Notes: generated by a model from the letters alone, not told the origin. Shown: positions 11,644 through 21,034, numbered from the stretch's first letter. The stretch: DNA of 64,000 bases from Actinomycetota bacterium (GCA_016185275.1 JACPNX010000023.1:62001-126000); one strand, 5' to 3'. Numbers and translations: made by a program.

Positions 11644-12690
11644 CTAGCCGAGCCGCGCCTGGACCCAGTCGAGGATCTGGCCCCAGGCCCGGCGCCGAGG
11701 GTCGAGCACGTCGAAGTGGGCGGCTCCCGGGACCACGAGCGTCGAGGCGTCGTCGCCCGCCTTGGCCGCCCGGTTGGCGTAGGCGACGGTCTGGCGCAAG
11801 GGCACCACGCGGTCGTTCTGGCCGTGCACGAGCAGCTGCGGCACACCGAGGGGCAACAGCTCGGCGGGATCGGCGAGGGCGTAGGCGTCCTTGCCGTCGT
11901 CGCGGGGCAGGCGACCCATGAGCGTCTCGACCGCGCCGTCGCCGAGGCCCTCGAACGCCGCGGACGCGAGGTTGTTCAACCCCGCCAGCGAGACCACCGC
12001 GGCCGGGAGCACCGCCGGGTCGGCTCCCGGCTGGCCGACGGGCAGGCGGCGCCGCGCCGCGCTCCACAGGGCCATGGTCCCCCCGGAGCCGTGGCCGACG
12101 GACACGACCCGCTCGACGTCGAGCCGCTCGGAACGCGCCTCACGCTGCAGCCGGTCCACCGCGGCCGCGACGTCGACGAACGTGCGGGGCCACCCGCCAC
12201 CGTCGCCGACGGGGCGGTACTCCACGTTCCACGCCGCGAAGCCGCGCGCCACCAGCGCGCGGGCGAGGGGCTCCATCTGCGATCGCGTGTAGGACGAGCG
12301 CCAGAACCCTCCATGCACGAGCACGAACACCGTGCGCCCCCGCCGTCCCGACCGGGTCGTGCCCGCCGTGGGCTCGGGCGGACCCGTGCTCGCGCCCGCG
12401 CCGTCGGAGCCGGCGGTCGTCGGCGGCCGCGCCGTGCCGGCGCCGGCCCCGGTACCCGAGGAGGACGTCGATGCTGCGCCTGCCGGCGCCGGTGCGGGCA
12501 ACCAGAGATCGACGACCTGGCGGTCGTCGTCTCCGTAGCGGATCGTCCTCGGACCGGTGCGCCCGGACGTCCCGCCGCTCCGGCACCCGGTGGCGGCGAC
12601 GGCCGCGCCCGCGGCACCGGCGGCGAACCCGCCGAGCACGCGGCGGCGGGTCAGCCGGCCCGGGGCCGGCGTGGGCGGGGGCAGCTCCAT
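11644..12690 (-). CDS. Tat-exported alpha/beta hydrolase
   Basis: 348 residues. The N-terminus has a twin-arginine-like signal (LTRRRVLGGFAAG) and a lipobox-like AATGC, so it is likely an exported lipoprotein. A Ser/Thr/Ala/Gly-rich linker (about residues 65-115) leads to an alpha/beta hydrolase domain with an HGGFW oxyanion motif (about 126), nucleophile elbow GHGSGG (about 200), HGQNDRVVP (Asp, about 290) and GAAHFD (His, about 322). This matches the BD-FAE/kynurenine formamidase-like lipase group. The substrate is unknown. Confidence 0.8.
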   Translation of the reverse strand: MELPPPTPAPGRLTRRRVLGGFAAGAAGAAVAATGCRSGGTSGRTGPRTIRYGDDDRQVVDLWLPAPAPAGAASTSSSGTGAGAGTARPPTTAGSDGAGASTGPPEPTAGTTRSGRRGRTVFVLVHGGFWRSSYTRSQMEPLARALVARGFAAWNVEYRPVGDGGGWPRTFVDVAAAVDRLQREARSERLDVERVVSVGHGSGGTMALWSAARRRLPVGQPGADPAVLPAAVVSLAGLNNLASAAFEGLGDGAVETLMGRLPRDDGKDAYALADPAELLPLGVPQLLVHGQNDRVVPLRQTVAYANRAAKAGDDASTLVVPGAAHFDVLDPRRRAWGQILDWVQARLG

Positions 12691-12824
12691 GAGGCGCCCA
12701 GCGTGCCAAACGGTCGCCGGTGGGGCCGCGCACCCTGCGCCGGTTTGCCTGGGTCTCGCCCCGTCTCTAGGTTGCGCACGCCGTCCCAGCGGGACACGGT
12801 CGCCAGCGGGGCGAGGAGGTCAGC

Positions 12825-13496
12825 GTGCACGTCGTCGTCGTGGGTTGCGGTCGGGTCGGGGCCGGGCTCGCGCACGCCCTGGAAGAGGCCGGGCACTCGG
12901 TGGCCGTCATCGACAAGCAGCCGCGGGCCTTCCGTCGCCTCCACGAGGGGTTCAAGGGCAAGGCGCTCGTGGGCGTGGGGTTCGACCGCGAGCTGCTGCG
13001 CCAGGCCGGCATCGACAAGGCCGGGGCGCTGGCCGCCGTCACCAACGGCGACAACTCGAACATCCTCGTGGCCCGCGTCGCCAAGGAGCTGTTCGAGGTC
13101 GAGCGGGTCGTGGCCCGCATCTACGACCCGCGGCGCGCCCGCATCTACGAGCGACTCGGCATCCCGACCATCGCCACGGCCCAATGGGCCACCGAACGGG
13201 TGCTGCAGCGGGTGCTCCCCGACAGCCCCGCCCTCGAGTGGATCGACCCGAGCGCCAAGGTCTGTCTCGTCGAGCGGACCATGCCGGCGGCGTGGGCGGG
13301 AACCCCCTACTCCACCCTCGAAGACCGCGGAACCGCCCGGGTCGTGGCCGTGAGTCGCCTGGGAGTGGCCGCCCTCCCGGCCCCCGATCTCATCGCTCAG
13401 GACGGCGACGTCGTGCACGTGGCGCTCAGCGGCGACGCCGTCGACGACTTCGACGACCGGCTCGGCTCCGGACCCAGCGAGGACGCACACCATTGA
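12825..13496 (+). CDS. TrkA-family potassium channel regulator (first of a pair)
   Basis: 223-residue cytosolic RCK protein: an N-terminal NAD-binding Rossmann domain (VVVVGCGRVGAGLA at residues 2-15, acidic VIDK near 29) and a C-terminal TrkA-C domain (from about 140). In characterised systems such proteins gate Trk/Ktr potassium transporters in response to NAD(H) or nucleotides. The GTG start at 12825 follows GAGGAGGT. The second TrkA gene follows 46 bases later on the same strand, like the paired ceoB/ceoC genes of mycobacteria. No membrane subunit is seen nearby. Confidence 0.85.
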   Translation: MHVVVVGCGRVGAGLAHALEEAGHSVAVIDKQPRAFRRLHEGFKGKALVGVGFDRELLRQAGIDKAGALAAVTNGDNSNILVARVAKELFEVERVVARIYDPRRARIYERLGIPTIATAQWATERVLQRVLPDSPALEWIDPSAKVCLVERTMPAAWAGTPYSTLEDRGTARVVAVSRLGVAALPAPDLIAQDGDVVHVALSGDAVDDFDDRLGSGPSEDAHH

Positions 13497-13542
13497 GATC
13501 CGCCCGTCCATCCCTCACCCACCACGTTCCCAGGCGGCACCC

Positions 13543-14211
13543 ATGAAGGTCGTGATCGCCGGAGGCGGCAACGTCGGCACCTTCACCGCGGCCGACCTCG
13601 CGAAGGGCGGGCACGAGGTCACGATCGTGGAGGTCGACCCCGGGCGTGTCAGCACGGCCCTGGAGCGCAAGGAGCCGCCCGGGGTGCGCTGGGTCCTGGC
13701 CGACGGGTGCGAGGTGAGCGAGCTGGCCAAGGCCGACGTCGCCCAGGCCGACGTCGTCGCCGCGGTCACCGGGGACGACGAGGACAACCTCGTGATCTCG
13801 CTGCTGGCCAAGCAGGAGTTCGCCGTGCCGAGGGTGGTGGCCCGCGTGAACCACCCCGACAACGAGTGGATGTTCACCGAGATGTGGGGCGTCGACGTCT
13901 CGGTCTCGACGCCCCACCTGCTCACCGCGCTGGTCGAGGAGGCCGTGTCGGTCGGCAGCCTCGTGCGCCTGCTGTCGTTCGAGGGCGGCCGGGCGCGGCT
14001 GTCGGAGGCGACGCTGTCCGACGATTCGCCGTCGGCGGAGAAGGCCATCGCCGACCTCGGCTTCCCGCGGGACTCGACCGTGGTGGCCGTCCTGCGCCAA
14101 GACCACGTGATCGTGCCCCGGGGCGACACGGTGCTGCGGCCGGGTGACGAGGTGCTGGTGCTGACCACGCCCGAAGCCGAGGACGAGGTCGTCTCGCTCC
14201 TCATCGGCTGA
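13543..14211 (+). CDS. TrkA-family potassium channel regulator (second of a pair)
   Basis: 222 residues with the same RCK architecture as its neighbour: GGGNVGTFTA nucleotide-binding loop, acidic VEVD at the end of strand 2, and a TrkA-C domain ending RPGDEVLVLTTPEAEDE. The shared orientation and short gap indicate one operon and probably a hetero-oligomeric gating ring. Sequence divergence between the two suggests different roles. Confidence 0.85.
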   Translation: MKVVIAGGGNVGTFTAADLAKGGHEVTIVEVDPGRVSTALERKEPPGVRWVLADGCEVSELAKADVAQADVVAAVTGDDEDNLVISLLAKQEFAVPRVVARVNHPDNEWMFTEMWGVDVSVSTPHLLTALVEEAVSVGSLVRLLSFEGGRARLSEATLSDDSPSAEKAIADLGFPRDSTVVAVLRQDHVIVPRGDTVLRPGDEVLVLTTPEAEDEVVSLLIG

Positions 14212-14295
14212 CCGCCCGGGCCGCGCCACCGCGACCCGCAAGCCCGATCCGGCACCCTTGCCCGACCACGGCCGGGCGTCCCTTCGGTCCCGCGC

Positions 14296-14505
14296 TCAGG
14301 AGGGAGGCTCGTCGGAGCGGCGTCGCCCGCTCACCAAGCGGTCGATGCGCTGCCGTCGCCGCTCGCGGACCTGCGCGCGGCGGCTCTTCAGGGTGCGCAC
14401 GCGGTGGTCCGGGTCGACGCCTGCCGACCGGTCGCGGTGGTCGCTCAGCGCCGCCAGCCCGATGACCAACACGACGAGCACGGCGAGGATCACGACGAGC
14501 GCCAC
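14296..14505 (-). CDS. Small single-span membrane protein, unrecognised
   Basis: 69 residues with one N-terminal membrane helix (ALVVILAVLVVLVIGLAAL) followed by a strongly basic tail (repeated RR). It has a GTG start. It lies 54 bases downstream of gluQ on the same strand. I recognise no family. The composition is protein-like, but this could be a chance frame. Confidence 0.4.
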   Translation of the reverse strand: MALVVILAVLVVLVIGLAALSDHRDRSAGVDPDHRVRTLKSRRAQVRERRRQRIDRLVSGRRRSDEPPS

Positions 14506-14559
14506 GCTGGCGATGTTCGCGCCACCCCCGCCGCGAGCACGGACCGGCCGTTCGAGCGC

Positions 14560-15465
14560 TCACGCCCCGGCCTCCATGACCCACGGATCCCGGGGCAGCC
14601 GGTGGGGATCGAAACGATCGAGCAGGATGCGCGGGTCGACCGCTTCACCGGCGGCAGCCAGGCCGAACGAGGTGGCGAGCAGACCGAGCACGTCGGCGGC
14701 CGACTCGCCCCGCGCCGCCCGATCGGCCAGCGTGACCGCCCCGTGGCGCTGGGCCAGGCGCGCGCCGTCGAGCCCGAGCACCAGCGGTACGTGGGCGTAG
14801 CCGGGCGCGGCGAGCCCCAGCACGGCCGCCAGGTACGACTGCCGGGGCGTGGACGGCAGGAGATCGTCGCCCCGGACCACCTCGTCGATGCCCTGCCTGG
14901 CGTCGTCGACGACGACCGCGAGGTTGTAGGCGGGCGTGCCGTCGGCGCGGCGCAGCACGAGATCGTCCACCACGCCGACCACCTCGCCGTGCAGGCGATC
15001 GTGCACCCGGACGCGGGCTGCGCCGGCCCGCAGGCGCAGCGCCGGCCGCCGGCCCGACGCCTCCCGCGCCGCTCGCTCCCCGGCGGTCAGGTCCCGGCAG
15101 GTGCCCGGGTACGCGCCTTCGGGCATCGCACCATGGGGCGCCGAGGCCGCTTCGAGGACCTCCCGCCGGCTGCAGTAGCACGGGTACGTGCGCCCTTCGG
15201 CCACCAGCCGGTCGACCGCCACGGCATAGGGCCGGCGATCGGCGGACTGGCGGACCTCGGCGTCCCAGTCGAGACCGAGGGCGGCGAGGTCGCGCCGCTG
15301 GGACGCGTAGTGCGCGTCGCGGACCGCACCTTGGTCGAGGTCCTCGAAGCGGAGCAGGAACCGGCCGCCCGCCGAGCGGGCGAACAGCCACGCCAGCAGG
15401 GCGGTGCGCAGGTTGCCGAGGTGAAGGGTGCCCGTCGGGCTCGGGGCGAACCGACCGTCGGCCAC
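14560..15465 (-). CDS. gluQ: Glutamyl-Q tRNA(Asp) synthetase
   Basis: 301 residues. A truncated glutamyl-tRNA synthetase paralogue that charges queuosine in tRNA(Asp) with glutamate. The class I signature FAPSPTGTLHLGNLRTA is at the N-terminus and the four Zn-type residues CYC...CRD lie at about 100-125. The KMSKS region is replaced by RLAQRHGAV, as in GluQ proteins. The anticodon-binding domain of GltX is missing, as expected for this family. The start is set at GTG 15465 just before ADGRFAPSPTG; the frame is open upstream without family similarity. It is divergent from the sigma module. Confidence 0.85.
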   Translation of the reverse strand: MADGRFAPSPTGTLHLGNLRTALLAWLFARSAGGRFLLRFEDLDQGAVRDAHYASQRRDLAALGLDWDAEVRQSADRRPYAVAVDRLVAEGRTYPCYCSRREVLEAASAPHGAMPEGAYPGTCRDLTAGERAAREASGRRPALRLRAGAARVRVHDRLHGEVVGVVDDLVLRRADGTPAYNLAVVVDDARQGIDEVVRGDDLLPSTPRQSYLAAVLGLAAPGYAHVPLVLGLDGARLAQRHGAVTLADRAARGESAADVLGLLATSFGLAAAGEAVDPRILLDRFDPHRLPRDPWVMEAGA

Positions 15466-15582
15466 GAGGACGCATGCTCGCACGGCGCGCCGGGCGGGTC
15501 CCCGTCGCCGCGTGGGCCAGGTTCGGGCCGTTGCGCACACAATCGGTACGCTGCGCCGTCGTCGGCCGACCCGGAGGCACCA

Positions 15583-15960
15583 GTGCCCGATTCCACGAAC
15601 GACGAGGTGGCGTTGGCCGTCCCGGCCCAAGCCCGCTACCTGCGTCTCATCCGCATGACCGCCGCGGCCTTCGCGGCCGAGCTCGACCTCAGCCTGCGCG
15701 ACGTGGAGGACCTGAGGACGGCCGTGGACGAGCTGTGCGCGGTGGCCATCAGCGGCGCCTCCGGCTCCGAGGTGCTGCACCTGACCCTGCATCGCGACGA
15801 CGACGGCGTGCGGGTGACCGGGCGCATCGACCGCACGGACGCGCCGAGCGAGCTGGACCAGATCGCGTCCGGCCTGCTGGAGCTGCTGGCCGACAGGGCC
15901 GACTACGCCCGGACCGACGGCGGCTGCGAGTTCAGCCTGCTGCGTCGACCACGCGGCTGA
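15583..15960 (+). CDS. RsbW-like anti-sigma ATP-binding protein
   Basis: 125 residues related to the GHKL-fold anti-sigma kinases (RsbW/SpoIIAB) that hold SigB/F-type factors inactive. LRLIRMTAAAFAAELDLSLRDVEDLRTAVDELC matches the N-terminal helix and N-box region. The usual N-box asparagine and the DxGxG loop are not obvious, so ATP binding may be weakened. The GTG start at 15583 follows GGAGG. It ends one base before the sigma factor gene, so the pair is co-translated and a sigma/anti-sigma relation is the natural inference. Confidence 0.65.
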   Translation: MPDSTNDEVALAVPAQARYLRLIRMTAAAFAAELDLSLRDVEDLRTAVDELCAVAISGASGSEVLHLTLHRDDDGVRVTGRIDRTDAPSELDQIASGLLELLADRADYARTDGGCEFSLLRRPRG

Positions 15961-15961
15961 C

Positions 15962-16699
15962 GTGGAGCACGCCGAGGCTTCGGCCAAGCTGGTCGAGTAC
16001 CGGCGCACTGGCGACCGCCGCCTCCGCAACGAGGTCGTGGAGGCGCATCGCTACGTCGCCGACCAGATCGCCCGTCGCTTCGCGGGTCGAGCCGGGGTCG
16101 CCGAGGAAGATCTCCGCCAGGTGGGGCTGCTCGCCATGGTGCGTGCCACCGACCGGTTCGACCCCGACATGGGCGCGACCTTCGCGACCTTCAGCCGGCG
16201 CACGGTCGAAGGCGAGCTGAAGCGCTACCTGCGCGACCACTCGTGGTCGGTGCGACCGCCCCGCGCCGTCCAGGAGCTGCACCTGCGCCTGCGCAAGCTC
16301 GAAGACGAGCTGGGCCACGAGCTCGGCCGCCCTCCCACGGTGCGCGAGCTGGCCGATCACCTCGAGGTCGATACCGAGCTCGTGCTCGAAGCCCAGGAGG
16401 CGGGCCGGGCCCGGCGGGCCGCCAGCCTCGACGCGCCTTCCCCGGACGACGAGGGTGACCGGGTTCCGGCCGTGCTCGGCACGCTCGACCGCAACCTCGC
16501 CGACTCGGAGCTGCGCCTCACCGTGACCCGCCTGCTCGACCGGCTCCCCGAGCGCGAGCAGCTCGTCATCCGGCGACGGTTCTTCGAGCAGCGCAGCCAG
16601 GCCGACATCGCGGACGAGCTCGGCGTGAGCCAGTCCTTCGTGTCCCGCCTGCTGCGCCACGCGCTCGACGAGCTGCGCGACATCCTCGACCGAACCTGA
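15962..16699 (+). CDS. SigB/SigF-type alternative sigma factor
   Basis: 245 residues with sigma-70 region 2 (EEDLRQVGLLAMVRATDRFDP near 45-65, TFSRRTVEGELKRYLRD near 80), region 3 (about 110-160, including PPTVRELADHLEV) and region 4 (RLPEREQLVIRRRFFEQRSQADIADELGVSQ). This is the general-stress/sporulation group 3 class. The GTG start at 15962 lies one base after the upstream RsbW-like stop codon. It would direct RNA polymerase to stress promoters when released from its anti-sigma partner. A second GHKL protein follows on the opposite strand. Confidence 0.9.
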   Translation: MEHAEASAKLVEYRRTGDRRLRNEVVEAHRYVADQIARRFAGRAGVAEEDLRQVGLLAMVRATDRFDPDMGATFATFSRRTVEGELKRYLRDHSWSVRPPRAVQELHLRLRKLEDELGHELGRPPTVRELADHLEVDTELVLEAQEAGRARRAASLDAPSPDDEGDRVPAVLGTLDRNLADSELRLTVTRLLDRLPEREQLVIRRRFFEQRSQADIADELGVSQSFVSRLLRHALDELRDILDRT

Positions 16700-16768
16700 C
16701 CACACCGCAGTCGACGAACCCCGGGCCGGGGGCTCGGTCGCGCTGGCGACCACGGCCGGGCAAGCCGG

Positions 16769-17173
16769 TCAGCGCGTCTGGTGCGCGGGCACCTCGAGCT
16801 CGAACCAGACGGTCTTGCCGTCGCCGGTCCGGTCGATCCCCCAGTTGTCGGCGGCCTGGGCCACGAGCATCATCCCGCGGCCGCGCAGAGGTTCGTCCGG
16901 GCGGGCGTCGAGCACGACGGGGTCGCCCTCCCCGGCGTCGTGCACCCCGACGCGGAGCCGGTCGGGTGCCAGGCCGAGCACCAACGTGACCGGCCCCGAC
17001 CCGTGCCGCACCGCGTTGGCCACCGTCTCCGAGGTGAGCAGCTCGAGCGCGAAGCGATCGACGCCGCTGAGGTCCTCACTCGCATCGAGGAGGCACGTGA
17101 CCATCTGCCGCAAGAGGGTGACGCTCTCGAGGCGAGGCTCGACGGTCACGACAAGGCGGTGGAGGAGGGTCAT
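16769..17173 (-). CDS. GHKL ATPase, anti-sigma/serine kinase-like
   Basis: 134 residues from the ATG at 17173; an extension to 17251 is possible but unsupported. It has a good HATPase_c_2 pattern: N-box LELLTSETVANAVRHG, G1 loop HDAGEGDP and G2 loop LRGRGMMLVAQAADNWG. Such proteins are RsbW-type kinases that phosphorylate anti-anti-sigma factors. It is convergent with the sigma gene (69 bases between stops). Its motifs are better preserved than in the small protein upstream of the sigma factor, so it may be the real ATP-dependent partner. Confidence 0.75.
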   Translation of the reverse strand: MTLLHRLVVTVEPRLESVTLLRQMVTCLLDASEDLSGVDRFALELLTSETVANAVRHGSGPVTLVLGLAPDRLRVGVHDAGEGDPVVLDARPDEPLRGRGMMLVAQAADNWGIDRTGDGKTVWFELEVPAHQTR

Positions 17174-17315
17174 CGGCTCCGGGCGCGCGCTGGGATCTGA
17201 GCGCCCCCACGACGGCGGGGACGACAGTCGCGCCCCGCCGACCCTCCCCACCGGTCCCCTGCCCTAGAACGGGCGCCGCCGCGCCGGGCTTGCGACCCGC
17301 CGTCCGGGGGCGTGA

Positions 17316-18245
17316 CTAGACCCGGCCCAGCACGTCGCTCGCGAGCAGCCGGAGATGGTCGAGGTCCGACAGGTCGAGCACCTGGAGGTAGGCCCGGGTG
17401 ATCCCGAGCTCGGCGAACGCGCCGAGGCGGTCGACGACCTCCTGGGGCGTGCCTGCGGCCCCGTTTCGGCGCAGCTCGTCCGGCTCGCGACCGATGGCGG
17501 CGGCGCGACGGCGGACCTCGCCCTCGTCGGCGCCGCAGCACACGACCTGCGCGGCGGAACGGACCACCGTGGAGGGGTCACGCCCGGTCCGCTCGCACGC
17601 CTCATCGACGCGGGCGTTGGCCGCGCGGCAGTCGTCGAGAGCCATGAACGGGGTGTTGAACTCGTCCGCGAAGCGGGCCACGAGGCGGGGGGTCCGCTTG
17701 GCGCCGCCCCCACCGATGACGATCGGCGGCCTCGGTGACTGGACCGGCTTCGGCAGCGCCGGCGACTGGTCGAGCCGGTAGTGCCGTCCGGCGAACGAGA
17801 ACGTCCCGCCCGGCGGGGTCGACCACAGCCCGGTCACGATCTCGAGCTGCTCCTCGAAGCGCTCGAAGCGTTCACCGACGTCGGGGAACGGGATCCCGTA
17901 CGCACGGTGCTCGTCGTCGAACCAACCGGTGCCCAGCCCGAGCTCGACGCGACCGCCGCTCATGGCGTCGACCTGGGCCACGGTGATGGCCAGGGGCCCC
18001 GGCAACCGGAAGGTGGCCGCGGTGACGAGCGTGCCCAACCGGATGCGAGCGGTCTCGCGGGCCAGACCCGCCAGCGTGATCCAGGCGTCGGTGGGCCCGG
18101 GATCGCCGGCCACGTCACCCATCTTCAGGTAGTGGTCGGAGCGGAAGAACGCGTCGAAGCCGAGGACCTCGGCCAGCATGGCGACGGCGAGCAGATCGTC
18201 GTAGGCCGCCCCCTGCTGGGGCTCGGTGAAGATGCGCAGATCCAT
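17316..18245 (-). CDS. LLM-class F420-dependent oxidoreductase
   Basis: 309-residue TIM-barrel flavin/F420 oxidoreductase of the luciferase-like monooxygenase superfamily. Typical stretches are FFRSDHYLKMGD, RIRLGTLVTAATFR, GGRVELGLGTGWFDDEHRAYG and PPIVIGGGGAKRTPRLVARFADEFN. The start is the ATG at 18243-18245 (MDLRIFTEPQQG); the long upstream open frame is a shadow. F420 use is inferred from the actinobacterial subfamily. It is divergent from the helicase gene. Confidence 0.85.
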   Translation of the reverse strand: MDLRIFTEPQQGAAYDDLLAVAMLAEVLGFDAFFRSDHYLKMGDVAGDPGPTDAWITLAGLARETARIRLGTLVTAATFRLPGPLAITVAQVDAMSGGRVELGLGTGWFDDEHRAYGIPFPDVGERFERFEEQLEIVTGLWSTPPGGTFSFAGRHYRLDQSPALPKPVQSPRPPIVIGGGGAKRTPRLVARFADEFNTPFMALDDCRAANARVDEACERTGRDPSTVVRSAAQVVCCGADEGEVRRRAAAIGREPDELRRNGAAGTPQEVVDRLGAFAELGITRAYLQVLDLSDLDHLRLLASDVLGRV

Positions 18246-18304
18246 GGTAAGGACCGTAGGCCCGGCCGGTCCGCGCCGGCGCTGTCGGTCGGTACCGTCC
18301 GGGC

Positions 18305-21034
18305 ATGCCGTTCCCGGGACCCACTGCACTGGGACGGGGTCTCGTGGTCCGAGCGGGTGCCGAGCTTCCCACTGCAGCCCGTCGCTGGCCCAGGACGGTC
18401 GTGGACGACGGCGTGCTGGCCGAGCCCCGCACCACGGTCGACACCCTGCACCGGCACTGGCTGGCGCGCCGACCGGTCGTGGTGGTGCTGGCCTGTGACC
18501 CGGCCGACCTGCGCGCCCCCGAGCGGGTGTCGCTCCCCGCCTGGCAGCTGGGCCCATGGTTCGAGCTGTCCCGCGAGCGGCTGCAGTTCCTCGTGTGGGG
18601 CAACACTTGGGACGGTCGCGGCGCCGAGCCGGTCTGGTGGTGGGCCCGGAAGGCGGCCCGCCTCGGTGCGGTCGAGGGAGGGCCGGCCGACGTCCTCCTG
18701 CCTGACGGCACGCCGGCGTGGGTGGACGGCGGTCCGCGCCAGCCCCTCGGCGCCGATGTGCTCGACGGCGCCGTGCTGGTGCACCGCGAGTCGGTCGAGT
18801 GCGGTCGCCTGAGCCCGGCTCGCTACGCCGAGCCGTCGGCCCCGCTCGCACCCGACCAGCTCGCGGCGGTGCGCCACGGCGTCGGTCCGGCACGGGTCAT
18901 CGCGCCGGCAGGATCGGGCAAGACGCGGGTGCTGACGCAACGCCTGCACCACCTCATCGCCGACCGCGGCTGGGAGCCGGCCACCGTCACCGCCGTCGCC
19001 TACAACAACCGGGCCGCGGCGGAGATGGCCGAGCGCACCGAGGGCCTCGGTGCCCATGTCCGCACGTTGAACGCGCTGGCGCTCGCCATCCTCAACGGCA
19101 CCGGCGGCTTCAGGGCGCCCACGGGTCGGCAGCCGTGCCGGGTCGTGGAGGAGACGCACGTGCGGGGGGTGCTCGACCGGGTCCTCGACCTTCCCCGCTC
19201 GACCGGCACGGACCGCCTGCTCCCGTACCTCGATGGCCTGCGCGCCGTGCGGCTCGGGCTCGCAGACCCCGCCGAGGCCGAGCTCGAGTGCGATGCCCCC
19301 GGCCTCGCCGAGGCGTTCGGTCGCTTCGAGGGCATCCTCGCCGACGAGCGCAGCGTGGACTTCGACGGCCAGATCGCGGGAGCGCTGGCCGTGCTGCTGG
19401 CCGACCCCGCGGCGCGCGCCCGCGCTCAGCTGCGCTGCCGGCACCTGCTCGTCGACGAGTTCCAGGACCTGACGCCCGCGCACCTCCTCATGCTCCGGCT
19501 TCTGGCCGCTCCCGCGGGCGACGTCTTCGGCGTGGGCGACGACGACCAGGTCATCTACGGCTTCGGCGGCGCCACCCCGGAGTTCCTGCTCGCCTTCGAC
19601 CGCTGCTTCCCGGGGGCCGCCTCCCACGCGCTCGAGATCAACTACCGCTGCCCCCCTGCCGTCGTCACGGCCGCGTCGCACCTGCTGTCCTGCAACGAGC
19701 GGCGCATCGGCAAGCGCATCCGTGCCGCGCCGGGTCGCGAAGCGATCGCGGGCGAGCTCACCGTGGAGCTGGTCGAACCGCTGTCCGCCGCAGCGGGGGC
19801 CGCGGCGATCGTCACCGGCTGGCACGACGAAGGCACACCCTTTCCCTCGATGGCCGTGCTGGCCCGGGTGTCGGCGGCACTGCTGCCGTTGCAGGTGGTG
19901 TTCGCGGAGGGCGGCATCCCGGCCCGGCGCGCGGTCGACGCCTCGGTCCTCGGCCGCACGGGCACGCGCACCGCGCTCGCCTACCTGCGCATCGGCCTCG
20001 CGCCTGGGGCCATCGCCAGCGCGGACCTCTCCGAGACGATGCGGCGACCGTCGCGGCGCATCGCCCGCAACGTCGGCGACATGCTGCGCCGCCGCGGGCG
20101 CACGAGCATCACAGGCATCCGGCAGCTCGCGGCTCGCCTGACCGGCGGCGACGCGGCCAAGCTCGAGGCCTACGCCGACGACCTGACGCTGGTGGTCGAG
20201 GCGGTCCGGCGGGCGGACACAGCCGAGGCGTTGCGTGTCGTCCGCGAGGACATCGGGCTGGGCGGCGCGATGGACGTGCTCGACTCGGGCCGCCGGGCCG
20301 CCGACCGTTCCACCCATTCCGACGACCTGCTCGCCCTGGAGCAGGCCGCCCTGATGCACCCCGACGCGGCGACGTTCGAGCCGTGGCTGCGGGAGATCCT
20401 CGGCCGGCCGGCCGAGGATCACGGCCTCGAGCTCTCGACGATCCACCGGGTGAAGGGCCGGGAGTGGGACGCCGTCGTGGTGACCGGTGTCGACGACGGC
20501 CTCCTGCCCCACCGGCTCACCCCGGACGTCGAGGAGGAGCGGCGGTTGCTGCACGTCGCCATCACCCGCGGGCGCCGCCGGGTCGTCGTGCGCGGCGACG
20601 CGACCCGGCCGTCGCCGTTCCTCGCCGAGCTCGAGGGCCGGCGACCGGACCGGCCGGCTGGCGCGCCGGCGGCCGGCGACCGCGCGGCCGCGTCGGGACG
20701 CGCGGCCGCGTCGCGGCGTGCCGCTGTGCCCGACCGCGCGGCCGCATCCGGGCGTGCCGCCGCCTCCGGACGGGCCGAGCCCGCAGTGCGGGTGGCCGAG
20801 GGTGATCCGGTGCTGGAGGCACTGAAGAGCTGGCGTCGGGAGGTGGCCGCCCGCGACCGGGTCCCGGCCTATGTCGTGTTCAAGGACGACGACCTGGCCG
20901 GCATCGCGGCTCTGCGACCCGCCTCACCGGCGGAGCTGGCCCGGTGCCGAGGGGTGGGTCCGGTGCGCCTCGACCGTTACGGCGACGAGGTGCTGGCCGT
21001 GGTGCAACAGGCCGGCGGCGAGCCGGGGAGCTGA
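18305..21034 (+). CDS. UvrD/Rep-like superfamily 1 helicase with HRDC-like end
   Basis: 909 residues. A unique N-terminal region (about 1-185) precedes the helicase core. Motif I is APAGSGKTR (about 200), motif Ia TVTAVAYNNRAA, motif II LVDEFQDL (about 382), motif III GDDDQVIYGF, motif IV LEINYRCP, motif V STIHRVKGREWD and motif VI HVAITRGRRR. A degenerate Ala/Arg/Gly repeat (about 785-825) links to a C-terminal HRDC-like domain (LKSWRREVAARDRVPAYVVFKDD). It probably acts in DNA repair, like actinobacterial UvrD2, but the N-terminal extension is not part of that family as I know it. Confidence 0.85.
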   Translation: MPFPGPTALGRGLVVRAGAELPTAARRWPRTVVDDGVLAEPRTTVDTLHRHWLARRPVVVVLACDPADLRAPERVSLPAWQLGPWFELSRERLQFLVWGNTWDGRGAEPVWWWARKAARLGAVEGGPADVLLPDGTPAWVDGGPRQPLGADVLDGAVLVHRESVECGRLSPARYAEPSAPLAPDQLAAVRHGVGPARVIAPAGSGKTRVLTQRLHHLIADRGWEPATVTAVAYNNRAAAEMAERTEGLGAHVRTLNALALAILNGTGGFRAPTGRQPCRVVEETHVRGVLDRVLDLPRSTGTDRLLPYLDGLRAVRLGLADPAEAELECDAPGLAEAFGRFEGILADERSVDFDGQIAGALAVLLADPAARARAQLRCRHLLVDEFQDLTPAHLLMLRLLAAPAGDVFGVGDDDQVIYGFGGATPEFLLAFDRCFPGAASHALEINYRCPPAVVTAASHLLSCNERRIGKRIRAAPGREAIAGELTVELVEPLSAAAGAAAIVTGWHDEGTPFPSMAVLARVSAALLPLQVVFAEGGIPARRAVDASVLGRTGTRTALAYLRIGLAPGAIASADLSETMRRPSRRIARNVGDMLRRRGRTSITGIRQLAARLTGGDAAKLEAYADDLTLVVEAVRRADTAEALRVVREDIGLGGAMDVLDSGRRAADRSTHSDDLLALEQAALMHPDAATFEPWLREILGRPAEDHGLELSTIHRVKGREWDAVVVTGVDDGLLPHRLTPDVEEERRLLHVAITRGRRRVVVRGDATRPSPFLAELEGRRPDRPAGAPAAGDRAAASGRAAASRRAAVPDRAAASGRAAASGRAEPAVRVAEGDPVLEALKSWRREVAARDRVPAYVVFKDDDLAGIAALRPASPAELARCRGVGPVRLDRYGDEVLAVVQQAGGEPGS

